Shown here one piece after another: positions 26,046-33,953 of a stretch of 64,000 nucleotides of DNA (positions are counted from its first letter, which is position 1; every line of letters starts with the position of its first letter). The notes under the pieces were generated by a model. The model was not told where the DNA came from, searched no databases, and was given only the letters and a program-made list of their open reading frames with translations. Origin of the DNA: Saccharomonospora amisosensis (GTDB lineage Bacteria; Actinomycetota; Actinomycetes; Mycobacteriales; Pseudonocardiaceae); assembly GCF_011761185.1 (NCBI RefSeq), contig NZ_JAAOYM010000001.1:2728001-2792000 (forward strand). The letters are read 5' to 3'. A program made the translations under genes and the position numbers.

Positions 26046-27362
26046 TCAGCCAGGTCGGCTCAGGTCGGCCCCTGGCCCGCTGCGAGCCGCGCGCACCGGG
26101 GCCAACACCGCCATGACGATCATCAGTACGGCGGCGGCCGCGGCCAGCCAGCCGTAGGAGGCCACGGCGACCACGACGCCAGCCAGCGACCCGCCCACGG
26201 CGGCGGCGCCGTTCATGACCAGGTCTGATGCGCCCTGAGCACCGGTCCTGGTCTCGGCAGGCACGGACTCGGAGAGCAACGCCGACCCCGCGACCAACCC
26301 GAACGACCAGCCGAGGCCGAGCAGGAACAGGCCGATGCCCAGCAGCACGGCGTCATCGGCCCGTGCCGCGCCGCTCACGATCGCGGCGGTGGCCATCACC
26401 ACGGCCCCCGCGACGATCACGGGCACCCGGCCGAACCGGTCGGCCAGGTAACCGGTGAGCGGCGAAAGGCCGTACATGCCGAGGATGTGCACGCTGATGA
26501 CCATGCCGATGACGCTCAGCGACACATCGACGTGATGCATGTGTACCGGGGTCATCACCATCACCGACACCATCGCGGCGTGGGAGGAGGCGATGGCCAG
26601 CAACCCCACCAGCGCCTTTGGCCTACCGGCGATCGCGCGCAGCGAGGCCGTGAAGCCCGCGCCCGCCTGCCGCGTCCCGGTTGCGGTGTCGACCTGTCGC
26701 AGTCCCGCGAGCCGCAACGGGTCCGGTCGCAACAGCAGGAACAACACAGCGGCGGAGCAGGTGAACGCCGCGAAGGTCACCAGGAACGGGCCGGTCAGTG
26801 GCGGCAGCCCCAGCGAAGCACCCACCTTGCCCGCCGGGTCGGCGAGGTTGGGTCCCAGTACCGAGCCGACCGTCGTCGCCCACACCACGATGGACAGCGC
26901 ACGCGCCGTGTGCCCCGGCCGCGCCAGGTCGGTGGCGCCGTATCGGGCCTGCAGCCCCGCCGCGGTGGCCGAACCGAACAGCAGCAGACCGCCGAGCAAC
27001 AGCGGCAGCGAACCGATCGAGGAGGCCGCGACCACCACCGCGGCGCCGAGCGCGCCCAGCAGCATGCCGCTGACCAGCCCGGCGCGCCTGCCCCGCAACC
27101 GGGTGAGCGCGGCGAGCGGAACCGCCGCGACCGCCGCGCCCAGCACACCGAAGGTCTGCGCCAGCCCCGCCACGCCCTCCGTGCCCGCGACGTCGGCCGC
27201 GATGAGGCCGCCGACGGCCACGCCGATACCGACCCCGAGCCCGCCGAGCACCTGCGCCACCGACAACACCGCCACGGTCCGTCGCTGAACGGAGGCGGTG
27301 TCCGGTTCCTGGTCCGGCTCCTCGCTGTCGGGTGTGGGCAGCCGTGTTCCGACCTCGCTCAC
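26046..27362 (-). CDS. MFS transporter
   Basis: 438 residues with about 12 hydrophobic helices. The second half contains GYLADRFGRVPVIVAGAVVM, the usual MFS loop signature, and a HMHHVD segment between helices. Substrate unknown. The frame is open further upstream through a simple repeat that would encode Trp/Arg runs; the GTG at 27362 is preferred because AAAGGGG lies 7 bp upstream and the protein then begins with an ordinary cytoplasmic tail. It is followed 100 bp later by the membrane-PPOX gene. Confidence 0.88.
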   Translation of the reverse strand: MSEVGTRLPTPDSEEPDQEPDTASVQRRTVAVLSVAQVLGGLGVGIGVAVGGLIAADVAGTEGVAGLAQTFGVLGAAVAAVPLAALTRLRGRRAGLVSGMLLGALGAAVVVAASSIGSLPLLLGGLLLFGSATAAGLQARYGATDLARPGHTARALSIVVWATTVGSVLGPNLADPAGKVGASLGLPPLTGPFLVTFAAFTCSAAVLFLLLRPDPLRLAGLRQVDTATGTRQAGAGFTASLRAIAGRPKALVGLLAIASSHAAMVSVMVMTPVHMHHVDVSLSVIGMVISVHILGMYGLSPLTGYLADRFGRVPVIVAGAVVMATAAIVSGAARADDAVLLGIGLFLLGLGWSFGLVAGSALLSESVPAETRTGAQGASDLVMNGAAAVGGSLAGVVVAVASYGWLAAAAAVLMIVMAVLAPVRAARSGPGADLSRPG

Positions 27363-27671
27363 CGTGTCGACCCCTTTCCGGGCTGTGCCCACCATCGCCC
27401 ACCATCGCCACCGTCGCCACCGTCGCCGACCATCGCCCACCGTCCGCCTGCCCCGCGGCGGCAGGCCGTGGGTCGTCGGCCACCGAGGCGGAAGCTCAAG
27501 GACCCATCACCTGGCGGCGACACTCCCAAAACGCCGGGCGCGCACCTTCGCCCGCGCGAGGGCACCGGTTCATAATCGCACGATCGCCACCCCCGCCCAC
27601 CAGCCTGATTGCTGTGCTCCCGGTGTGTTTCCGGCCTCAGTGAACCGAGACAGTGGGCCGTCAACCCGCCG
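27363..27671. other. 309-bp gap with a simple repeat
   Basis: No gene recognised. The MFS-proximal part (about 27385-27445) is a run of CACCATCGCC/CACCGTCGCC-like units. On the minus strand, TATGAA near 27571-27576 could be a -10 element for the MFS gene, but I could not match a -35. The DinB-family gene ends at the other edge. Confidence 0.5.
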
Positions 27672-28172
27672 TCAACCCATGGTCTTGGCGCCGTCCAGCG
27701 ACTCGCGCAGGATGTCGGCGTGCCCGGCGTGCTGCGCGATCTCGCCGATGAGGTGCAGCAGCACCCGGCGTGCCGACCAACGGGCACCGGGCTCGAACCA
27801 CGGCGCCTCGGGCAGCGGCCGCGCGACATCCAGGTCCGGCAGTTCGGTCACGATCTCGGCGGTGCGCCGCTGCGCCTCGTCGAGTTCGGCGAGCAGGCCC
27901 CGCAGGGTCTCCCCCGGCAGCATCCGGAACTGCTCCTGCCAACCCTGCGACGAGCCAGACACGGCGTCCCGGTCACCGAGCACGAAATTCATCCACCGCC
28001 GTTCCACCGTGCTCACGTGCTTGATGAGGCCACCGAGACACAACTCGCTGGCTGTGGTCCGGCACTCGGCCTGCTCGTCGGTAAGTCCGCGCACCGTCTG
28101 GCGCAGGAAGTAGTGCTGCGTCGCCAACGACTCCAGCAGGTCGGCTCGCTCGCCGGTCATCGCAACGGTCAT
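27672..28172 (-). CDS. DinB-family (DUF664-type) protein
   Basis: 166 residues predicted to form the DinB/YfiT four-helix bundle. His residues suited to metal binding are in place (GGLIKHVSTVERRW; LIGEIAQHAGHADILRE). In actinobacteria this superfamily includes mycothiol-dependent S-transferases and isomerases, but the substrate here is unknown. The ATG has GAGGGGAAAG upstream. It stands alone, with gaps of 309 and 114 bp. Confidence 0.88.
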   Translation of the reverse strand: MTVAMTGERADLLESLATQHYFLRQTVRGLTDEQAECRTTASELCLGGLIKHVSTVERRWMNFVLGDRDAVSGSSQGWQEQFRMLPGETLRGLLAELDEAQRRTAEIVTELPDLDVARPLPEAPWFEPGARWSARRVLLHLIGEIAQHAGHADILRESLDGAKTMG

Positions 28173-28286
28173 GATCTTTCCCCTCGTCGTGTCGCATCGG
28201 CCATTCCTCGATGAGCCCTGACCACAACCGTATGGAGAATTCAGGACGGTTTTCGTCCGCAATCGCGCGAGCCACGAAGTCGCGAA

Positions 28287-28973
28287 TCAGGCGCCGCTTC
28301 CTCCTGATTCGCGGGCCCGTTGCAGCGCGGGACCGAACCGCTGCTGCACGGCGTGCCAGGCCTCGACCACCTCGCCGCGCTCCGGTTCGACCGGGTCGGG
28401 ATGGGCACGGTCGCCCTGGAAGGACAGCAGCGTCTGCACCACGCGACCCACCACGTCGGGATGTCCGAGCGGGACCGGTGGCTCGACCCGCACGGCGGGG
28501 TCGCTCTCCCTGCTCAGGAAGGCACCGACCCGGACGTCACGGGCACGCAGCGCCGAGCGCGCCTCCTCGGTGGCCCGGTCCCACCAGTCGGCCGTGGTGC
28601 CGTAGTCGTCGACGTGTGCGGTGCCGGGGTCCGCGGGCGCCGGGTCCACCGCGACCACGGTGCGCACGACGGGAAACTTCAGCGCGAGTCGCAGCGCGGG
28701 TTCGGCGGCGGTGCCCGATGCCACCAGATGCACCCGGCCGGACAGGCCACCGAGGATCTCCTCCACCGAAGGCTCGTCGCCGACCTCGGCGGGAAGTCGG
28801 CACCACCCGACCCGCAGGTGCTGCGCCAGTGGCCGCCAGGTCGCGGGGAGTTCGTTGTGTTTGGCCTCTCCTGCCGGGTCGAGCACCAGCACCACGGGGG
28901 CACGTTCGGGGCCACGCCAGACCACCGGCGGCCCCGCCCCCCGGATGCCGTCTTCGCCGAACTCACGCACCAT
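28287..28973 (-). CDS. Alpha/beta-hydrolase-like protein of unknown function
   Basis: 228 residues. VVLVLDPAGEAKHNELPATW near the start and HLVASGTAAEPALRLALKFP in the middle recall an alpha/beta hydrolase core, but the usual nucleophile elbow GxSxG is replaced by ASGTAAE, so catalysis by the standard triad is doubtful. The C-terminal stretch has a PVPLGHPDVVGRVVQTLLSF segment where the catalytic His would be. The ATG at 28973 lacks a clear ribosome-binding site; the frame is open upstream. It may be an inactive or divergent family member. Confidence 0.6.
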   Translation of the reverse strand: MVREFGEDGIRGAGPPVVWRGPERAPVVLVLDPAGEAKHNELPATWRPLAQHLRVGWCRLPAEVGDEPSVEEILGGLSGRVHLVASGTAAEPALRLALKFPVVRTVVAVDPAPADPGTAHVDDYGTTADWWDRATEEARSALRARDVRVGAFLSRESDPAVRVEPPVPLGHPDVVGRVVQTLLSFQGDRAHPDPVEPERGEVVEAWHAVQQRFGPALQRARESGGSGA

Positions 28974-29068
28974 GGGCCACGCGTACCCGATGCGGGCCGG
29001 AGTATGCGCCCGCCCCGCCGCGGGCTCGCCACACCGGCACGGGCACCAGCCGTTGCCGCCGCCGCTCG

Positions 29069-29872
29069 TCAGCCTCGCAGCGACCTGCGGCGAAACAGTC
29101 TGCCCGCCAGCGGGACGACGACAAGCAGGATGCCGGCCCACCACAGCGCGGCCAGCCACGCGGTGTTGCCCAGCGGCGTTCCCATGAACAGCGCTCGCAC
29201 GGCGTCGACGACCACGCTGACGGGCTGGTCTTCGGCGAAGGCCCGCAGCCCCGGTGGCATCGTGCTCGGCGGGACGAACGCGCTGCCGACATAGGGAACG
29301 AACACCAGCGGCATCGCCATGCCACTGGCACCCTCGACCGTCCTGGCCAGCAGACCGAGCACCACGGCCAGCCACGAGACCGCCAGTGCGAACAACGCCA
29401 GCAGGCCCAACGCGATCAGCCACTGCCCTGCACCGGCGACCGGACGAAATCCCACCAGCAGTCCCACGCCCACCATCACCACGATCGACACCAGGTTGCG
29501 CAGCATCGCAGCCGCCACGTGCCCGACCAGCACCACCGCACTGACCATCGGCATCGAACGGAACCTCTCGACGATGCCCTCCAGCATGTCGTTCGCCACG
29601 GCGACACTGGTCGTTGTCGCGTTGAACGCGATGCTCACGACGATGATGCCCGCCACCACGTAGTTGACGTAGGTGACGTCGCCGGTGTCGATCGCGCCAC
29701 CGAACAGGTAGCGGAACATGAGCAGCAACGTGGTGGGCAGGAACAGCATCAGCATCAGTTCCTCGGGGCTGCGCGAGATCCGCCTGAGGCCGCGCCCTGA
29801 GAGCACCCACGCATCGCGCAACGCCCACGACCACCTCGGCCGCGGCGCCCCGCTCGGCTGCTGAACCGACAT
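29069..29872 (-). CDS. ABC-2 type exporter permease (DrrB-like)
   Basis: 267 residues with six hydrophobic helices and the ABC-2 permease pattern (SPEELMLMLFLPTTLLLMFRYLFGG; MPLVFVPYVGSAFVPPSTMP). With the upstream ATPase it would form a DrrAB-type drug or lipid exporter. The ATG shares one base with the ATPase stop (TGATG) and has GGGGAGG 6 bp upstream; a GTG one codon earlier is also possible. Confidence 0.92.
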   Translation of the reverse strand: MSVQQPSGAPRPRWSWALRDAWVLSGRGLRRISRSPEELMLMLFLPTTLLLMFRYLFGGAIDTGDVTYVNYVVAGIIVVSIAFNATTTSVAVANDMLEGIVERFRSMPMVSAVVLVGHVAAAMLRNLVSIVVMVGVGLLVGFRPVAGAGQWLIALGLLALFALAVSWLAVVLGLLARTVEGASGMAMPLVFVPYVGSAFVPPSTMPPGLRAFAEDQPVSVVVDAVRALFMGTPLGNTAWLAALWWAGILLVVVPLAGRLFRRRSLRG

Positions 29873-30813
29873 CACTGGCCTCCCCCTTCGCGGCCCGTCA
29901 GGGTGAGGAACACGTCGTCGAGGGTCGGCTTTTTCAGGGTCAGTTCGCTCGGCTCGACACCGGCCGCGGCGACCTTGTCGAGGACACGCCTTACGTCCTT
30001 GGCGTATTCGACGGCGACGTCCAGGGTGAACGCCCGCCCGTCGAGCATGGGCCGCTCGGCTGCGAGCACCTCACGTGCCACGCCGAACGCCACCGCGTCG
30101 GTCATGGTCAACGTCAGCCGCTCGGCCCCCACCTGTCGTTTCAGCTCGGCGGGGGTCCCCTTCGCGATGATGCGCCCGCCGTCCACGACGGCGACCCGGT
30201 CGGCGAGTTCGTCGGCCTCCGCCAGGTATTGGGTGGTGAGCAGGATGGTGGTGCCCTCGGCCACCAGCCGCCGCGCGGTGTCCCATACCGCGTTGCGGCT
30301 GCGTGGGTCCAGCCCCGCCGTCGGTTCGTCCAGGAAGAGCACCGGCGGCGCGGCCAGCAGGCTGACCGCGAGGTCGAGCCTGCGTCGCATTCCACCCGAG
30401 TACGTGCGCACCTGCCGGTCGGCCGCGCCTGCCAGGTCGAACAGTTCCAGCAACTCGGTGGCCCTGCGCCGGGCCGCGCGAGCGCCGAGTCGGAACAGCC
30501 TGCCCATCAGCACCAGGTTCTCGCTGCCCGTGAGGTACCGGTCCACCGCCGTCTGCTGCCCGGCAAGCCCGATCGACGCGCGCACCGCGTCGGCCTGCGT
30601 GACCACGTCGAAGCCGTTGACCAGCGCCGTGCCGCCGTCGTGCCGCAGCAGCGTGCTGAGAATGCGCACCGTTGTCGTCTTGCCCGCGCCGTTGGGTCCG
30701 AGCAATGCCAGCACGGCACCCCTCGGCACTCGAAGATCCACCCCGTCGAGCACTTCCAGCTCCCCGAATCGCTTTCGCAACCCAGTGACCTCGATCGCCT
30801 GAGTCCGTTCCAT
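29872..30813 (-). CDS. ABC exporter ATP-binding protein (DrrA-like)
   Basis: 313 residues. Walker A GPNGAGKTTT, signature YSGGMRRRLDLA, Walker B VLFLDEPTAGLD and an H-loop variant in TTQYLAEADELAD (Gln in place of the usual His, normal in DrrA). The C-terminal PSELTLKKPTLDDVFLTLTG is diagnostic of the DrrA family. It pairs with the permease behind it. The ATG has GGAGGGG upstream. The start is 60 bp from the divergent TetR gene, with a palindromic operator between, so repression by that TetR is likely. Confidence 0.94.
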   Translation of the reverse strand: MERTQAIEVTGLRKRFGELEVLDGVDLRVPRGAVLALLGPNGAGKTTTVRILSTLLRHDGGTALVNGFDVVTQADAVRASIGLAGQQTAVDRYLTGSENLVLMGRLFRLGARAARRRATELLELFDLAGAADRQVRTYSGGMRRRLDLAVSLLAAPPVLFLDEPTAGLDPRSRNAVWDTARRLVAEGTTILLTTQYLAEADELADRVAVVDGGRIIAKGTPAELKRQVGAERLTLTMTDAVAFGVAREVLAAERPMLDGRAFTLDVAVEYAKDVRRVLDKVAAAGVEPSELTLKKPTLDDVFLTLTGREGGGQ

Positions 30814-30824
30814 CGCACCCCTCC

Positions 30825-30870
30825 AAAACTGTGTATCACATACACTAATGATTAGGTAATACACAGTTTT
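30825..30870. promoter_or_regulatory. Compound palindromic TetR operator
   Basis: A perfect 12-bp inverted repeat, AAAACTGTGTAT (30825-30836) and ATACACAGTTTT (30859-30870). Inside it lie two smaller palindromes: GTGTAT-CAC-ATACAC (30831-30845) and CTAAT-G-ATTAG (30845-30855). The AT-rich block stands out from the GC-rich surroundings. It fills the gap between the divergent ABC exporter and TetR starts, so it should control both. Confidence 0.8.
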
Positions 30871-30873
30871 ACG

Positions 30874-31662
30874 ATGGTCGTCAACCGAGGCGATGGGATG
30901 TTGATGCCGGGTAACCCGAAGGACGCGCGCAGCCGAGTCGAACTGCTCTGGGGCGAGGGGCGCGACCGCAGCAGAGGACCGCGACCGAGGCTCAGCCTGG
31001 AGCGGATCGCGGCGACCGCGATCGAGATCGCCGACGCCGACGGCCTCGATGCCGTCTCCATGCAGCGGGTAGCGAAGGAACTCGGCTACACGACGATGTC
31101 GCTCTACCGCTACGTTCCCGACAAGGACCAGCTCATCGAGGTGATGCTCGACCACTGCGCAGGCGAGCCACCACCGGCCCCCGACAGCGGTTGTTGGCGA
31201 GCCGACGTCGAGGCCTGGGTTCACGGGTTGTGGCAGCTGTACACCGAGCACCCGTGGATGCTGCGGGTGCGGATCAGCGCGCCGCCCATGGGTCCAGGGC
31301 AGCTGCAATGGCTCGAGGCGGTCCTCGCGCCGCTGGCCCGCTCAGGACTGGCCGACGCCGAACTGGTACCGGTGGCCACGATGCTGCTGGGTATGGTGCG
31401 CCAGTTCGCGGCCCTGGCCACCGACATGACCGACAACCGCGAGCAGCTCGGCATCAGCACCGCCGAGGCCGAGGCCGAGTACGAGGCCACGCTACGGCGG
31501 TTCGTCACCGAGGACCGCTTCCCCACGCTGGCCAGGCTGACCGAGGGTCGGGTCTTTCGGCCGAGCGGCCTCGCCGATTCCGGCATCGGGCTGGATCTGG
31601 AGTTCGGGCTGAAGCGCTTCCTTGACGGTGTCGAGAGCTACGTCGGCGGCCGCGCCCGCTGA
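30874..31662 (+). CDS. TetR-family regulator of the ABC exporter
   Basis: 262 residues. The N-terminal helix-turn-helix is at about residues 45-80 (LERIAATAIEIADADGLDAV, then MQRVAKELGYTTMSLYRYV), followed by a TetR C-terminal domain of the type in drug-responsive regulators. The ATG at 30874 sits 4 bp after the operator, implying a leaderless or nearly leaderless message; ATGs at 30898 and 30904 are alternatives. Divergent position and shared operator make it the likely autorepressor and repressor of the DrrAB-like pump. Confidence 0.92.
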   Translation: MVVNRGDGMLMPGNPKDARSRVELLWGEGRDRSRGPRPRLSLERIAATAIEIADADGLDAVSMQRVAKELGYTTMSLYRYVPDKDQLIEVMLDHCAGEPPPAPDSGCWRADVEAWVHGLWQLYTEHPWMLRVRISAPPMGPGQLQWLEAVLAPLARSGLADAELVPVATMLLGMVRQFAALATDMTDNREQLGISTAEAEAEYEATLRRFVTEDRFPTLARLTEGRVFRPSGLADSGIGLDLEFGLKRFLDGVESYVGGRAR

Positions 31663-31684
31663 GGCCACACGGCAGGCTCGGCGG

Positions 31685-31948
31685 TCACGGCATCGGGCCC
31701 GCGCCCTTCACCTCGCGCAGGCAGTCACGGGCGATGGCGAGGACCCCCGGATCGCTGGTCTCCCTCCTTGCCATGCCCAGGTACCAGTTCGCCAGCCGCA
31801 ACGCGTCGTCGTAGCCGGCTTCGGCGACGACATGCCGGACCACCCGGACCGCGTGGCACGACTGCCTTCTGCGGGCGGCGCCGAGCAGTTCGCGGGCCTG
31901 AACGGCGAGATAGGCCTGCTTGTCGACCGTCGGCAGGTTGGCCTCCAT
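31685..31948 (-). CDS. Small conserved-looking protein, function unknown
   Basis: 87 residues, predicted all-helical, with an even amino-acid mix and strong coding character: KQAYLAVQARELLGAARRR, then DDALRLANWYLGMARRE. I do not recognise the family. There are two Cys (one in SCHAV, one in RDCLRE) and no signal or membrane segment. The ATG has AGAGGA about 9 bp upstream. It lies between two TetR genes, convergent with the first and divergent from the second. Confidence 0.7.
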   Translation of the reverse strand: MEANLPTVDKQAYLAVQARELLGAARRRQSCHAVRVVRHVVAEAGYDDALRLANWYLGMARRETSDPGVLAIARDCLREVKGAGPMP

Positions 31949-32140
31949 GTGCGGGGTTCCTCTCTGGACAGTGGCGACATTCGCGACAGCGGCGCTCCCG
32001 CCGGCCGTATACCGCCTACCCGACCCGATCGCCGCGAAACCAGGTCGCCGCGTCACTCGCGCCGACGGCGCAGGCGGACCCAACGGCACGCGGGCACCCG
32101 CGAACTTGGCAACGGCTAGATCCGCCGTAGGATGCCGGGT

Positions 32141-32749
32141 ATGGCACAACAGCGCGGCTACCACCACGGGGACCTCCGTCGTGCCGTACTCGACGCCGCG
32201 ATCGAGGTGATCAGCACAGCAGGACCCGGCGCGGTGAGCCTGCGCGACCTGGCACGCCGGGCAGGGGTATCCCACGCGGCGCCAGCGCACCACTTCAAGG
32301 ACAAGGCCGGGCTGCTCACCGCGATCGCGGTGGAGGGCAACGAACTGCTCGCCGCGGCGCTGGCTGGGCCGCCCGCAGGCGAAGCGCCCGGACTCAAGGA
32401 ACTCGGTGTCCGGTACGTGCGGTTCGCGCTCGATCATCCCGCTCATTTCGAGGTGATGTACCGCCCTGACCTCTACCACGGCGACGCTGCCGAGTTGGTC
32501 GCCGCCAAACGGCGCACAGCGGATCTGCTCAGGCAGGCTGTCGGCGCGCTCGCCGCCGACGCCAGCGGTGACGGCAGGGGTGCAGGCACCGACGTCGCGG
32601 TGCTCGCGGCCTGGTCGCTCGCGCACGGCTTCGCGACACTGTGGCGCGGCGGCAACATCGACCATCTCGTGGCTGGAGCGGGCCCGGCCGAGGCGTTTCG
32701 CGACGTCGCGGCCACCGCCTTCCAGGGTCGTACCGATCGCGCGCCGTAG
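32141..32749 (+). CDS. TetR-family transcriptional regulator
   Basis: 202 residues. The DNA-binding domain begins YHHGDLRRAVLDAAIEVI and continues LRDLARRAGVSHAAPAHHF, a pattern shared with the TetR group carrying a WHG-type C-terminal domain. The ATG at 32141 has AGGA 8 bp upstream; an ATG at 32132 is possible. Its target may be the divergent small gene or itself. It is followed by a 12-bp tandem repeat. Confidence 0.9.
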   Translation: MAQQRGYHHGDLRRAVLDAAIEVISTAGPGAVSLRDLARRAGVSHAAPAHHFKDKAGLLTAIAVEGNELLAAALAGPPAGEAPGLKELGVRYVRFALDHPAHFEVMYRPDLYHGDAAELVAAKRRTADLLRQAVGALAADASGDGRGAGTDVAVLAAWSLAHGFATLWRGGNIDHLVAGAGPAEAFRDVAATAFQGRTDRAP

Positions 32750-32768
32750 CCGGCATTTGGGTGGGCCC

Positions 32769-32816
32769 GGAAGTCGGCCTGGAAGTCGGTTTGGAAGTCG
32801 GTTTGGAAGTCAAGGC
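32769..32816 (+). repeat. 12-bp tandem repeat, four units
   Basis: Four head-to-tail units of GGAAGTCGGTTT: the first ends CGGCCT, the second and third are identical, and the fourth ends CAAGGC. It starts 20 bp after the TetR stop and ends 54 bp before the leader peptide. Confidence 0.9.
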
Positions 32817-32870
32817 CCACGATGTGGGAGCGATGGACCGCTGATCGCCGTCCTGCGAGGATCGGCGATC

Positions 32871-32954
32871 ATGAGCGGTCCCACGACAGCGCTGGTGCAG
32901 CGCCGCCACATCGACCTGCTCCGGGTCAGCTCCGCACTGTGCCCCCTCGGCTGA
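32871..32954 (+). CDS. Sulfur-responsive leader peptide (cysteine-containing)
   Basis: A 27-residue open frame with a clear GAGGA ribosome-binding site. Its peptide contains VQRRHIDLLRVSSALCPLG, the pattern of short leader peptides found upstream of sulfur-metabolism genes in actinobacteria (R-R-H-x-D-L-x-R-V, then Leu-Cys near the end). Ribosome progress at the Cys codon is thought to report cysteine supply. It lies 63 bp before the TauE/SafE exporter, with a hairpin between. Too short for normal gene calling. Confidence 0.8.
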   Translation: MSGPTTALVQRRHIDLLRVSSALCPLG

Positions 32955-32974
32955 CGCCACTTTCCGTCGCCCTC

Positions 32975-32998
32975 GTGCCGCGGCCAGCGGCGCGGTAC
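32975..32998 (+). promoter_or_regulatory. Hairpin between leader peptide and exporter
   Basis: An 8-bp stem (32975-32982 with 32991-32998, one G-T pair) with an 8-nt loop, 20 bp after the leader stop and 20 bp before the exporter start codon. It could act as the attenuator responding to translation of the leader. Confidence 0.45.
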
Positions 32999-33017
32999 AT
33001 CGAAGCCGAGGTATCCC

Positions 33018-33947
33018 ATGCTCACCCTGCTGCTGTTCGGCCTCGCCGGTTTCCTCGCCCAGCTCGTCGACGGCTCGCTCGGCATGGCGTTCGGGGTCAC
33101 CGCCACCACCACGCTCGTCGCAACCGGAACCGCCCCCGCCGTCGCGTCGGCGGCCATCCACCTCGCCGAGGTCGGCACCTCACTGGCCTCGGGCGCGGCA
33201 CACTGGCGGCTACGCAACATCGACTGGCGCACGGTGGGCATCCTCGCCCTGCCCGGCGCGGTGGGTGCCGTACTCGGCGCCTACGTACTCACCGCGCTGT
33301 CCACCGAATCGGCGTCGGTGTGGATCGCCACCATCCTGCTGCTGCTCGGGCTCTACGTGCTGATCCGCTTCGCGTTCCTGCGGCTCGGCAAGTTGATCAC
33401 CAGCAAGCGGCCGGGCGCCCGCTTCCTCGGGCCGCTCGGCCTGCTGGCCGGGTTCATCGACGCCAGCGGGGGCGGCGGTTGGGGGCCCGTGGCCACGACC
33501 ACCCTGCTCTCCTCGGGCAGGCTGGAGCCACGCAAGGTGGTCGGCTCCGTCGACACCAGTGAGTTCATCGTCGCGCTGGCCGCGAGCGCCGGGTTCTTCT
33601 TCGCACTGTCCACACGACACCAGCTCAACTACACGGTGGTAGCCGGCCTCATGATCGGTGGTGTCGTCGCCGCACCGCTGGCCGCCTGGCTGGTACGCAG
33701 GCTCCCGCCCAGGGTGCTGGGTGCCGCCGCGGGCGGGATGATCGTGCTCGCCAACGCGCGCACGCTGCTGAGCGCCACCGGTGCGGGCGCGACCATCACC
33801 ACGATCGCGGTCGCCGCGATCGGAGTGCTGTGGGTCGCGGGGGTGACCACCGCGATCCGCTCGGTGCGCCAGGAGCGCCATGTCAACGCCCTCGCAGGGG
33901 AGACCGGCCCGCCGGGCAGGCGCGACGCACGGTCCGCGCGGGCCTGA
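33018..33947 (+). CDS. TauE/SafE-family sulfite/organosulfur exporter
   Basis: 309 residues, about eight helices. The two TauE repeats each contain the family's Gly-rich motif: FLAQLVDGSLGMAFGV near the N-terminus and GFIDASGGGGWGPV in the middle. These transporters export sulfite or small sulfonates or sulfoacetate. The upstream cysteine leader peptide supports a sulfur role independently of homology. The ATG has GAGG about 7 bp upstream. It is convergent with the carboxylase gene, with 6 bp between stops. Confidence 0.92.
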   Translation: MLTLLLFGLAGFLAQLVDGSLGMAFGVTATTTLVATGTAPAVASAAIHLAEVGTSLASGAAHWRLRNIDWRTVGILALPGAVGAVLGAYVLTALSTESASVWIATILLLLGLYVLIRFAFLRLGKLITSKRPGARFLGPLGLLAGFIDASGGGGWGPVATTTLLSSGRLEPRKVVGSVDTSEFIVALAASAGFFFALSTRHQLNYTVVAGLMIGGVVAAPLAAWLVRRLPPRVLGAAAGGMIVLANARTLLSATGAGATITTIAVAAIGVLWVAGVTTAIRSVRQERHVNALAGETGPPGRRDARSARA

Positions 33948-33953
33948 CCGGCG

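Noticed and set aside
26046-27440. Longer start for the second MFS gene
   Set aside because: The extra residues come from a simple repeat and give Arg/Trp runs; the GTG at 27362 has a ribosome-binding site.
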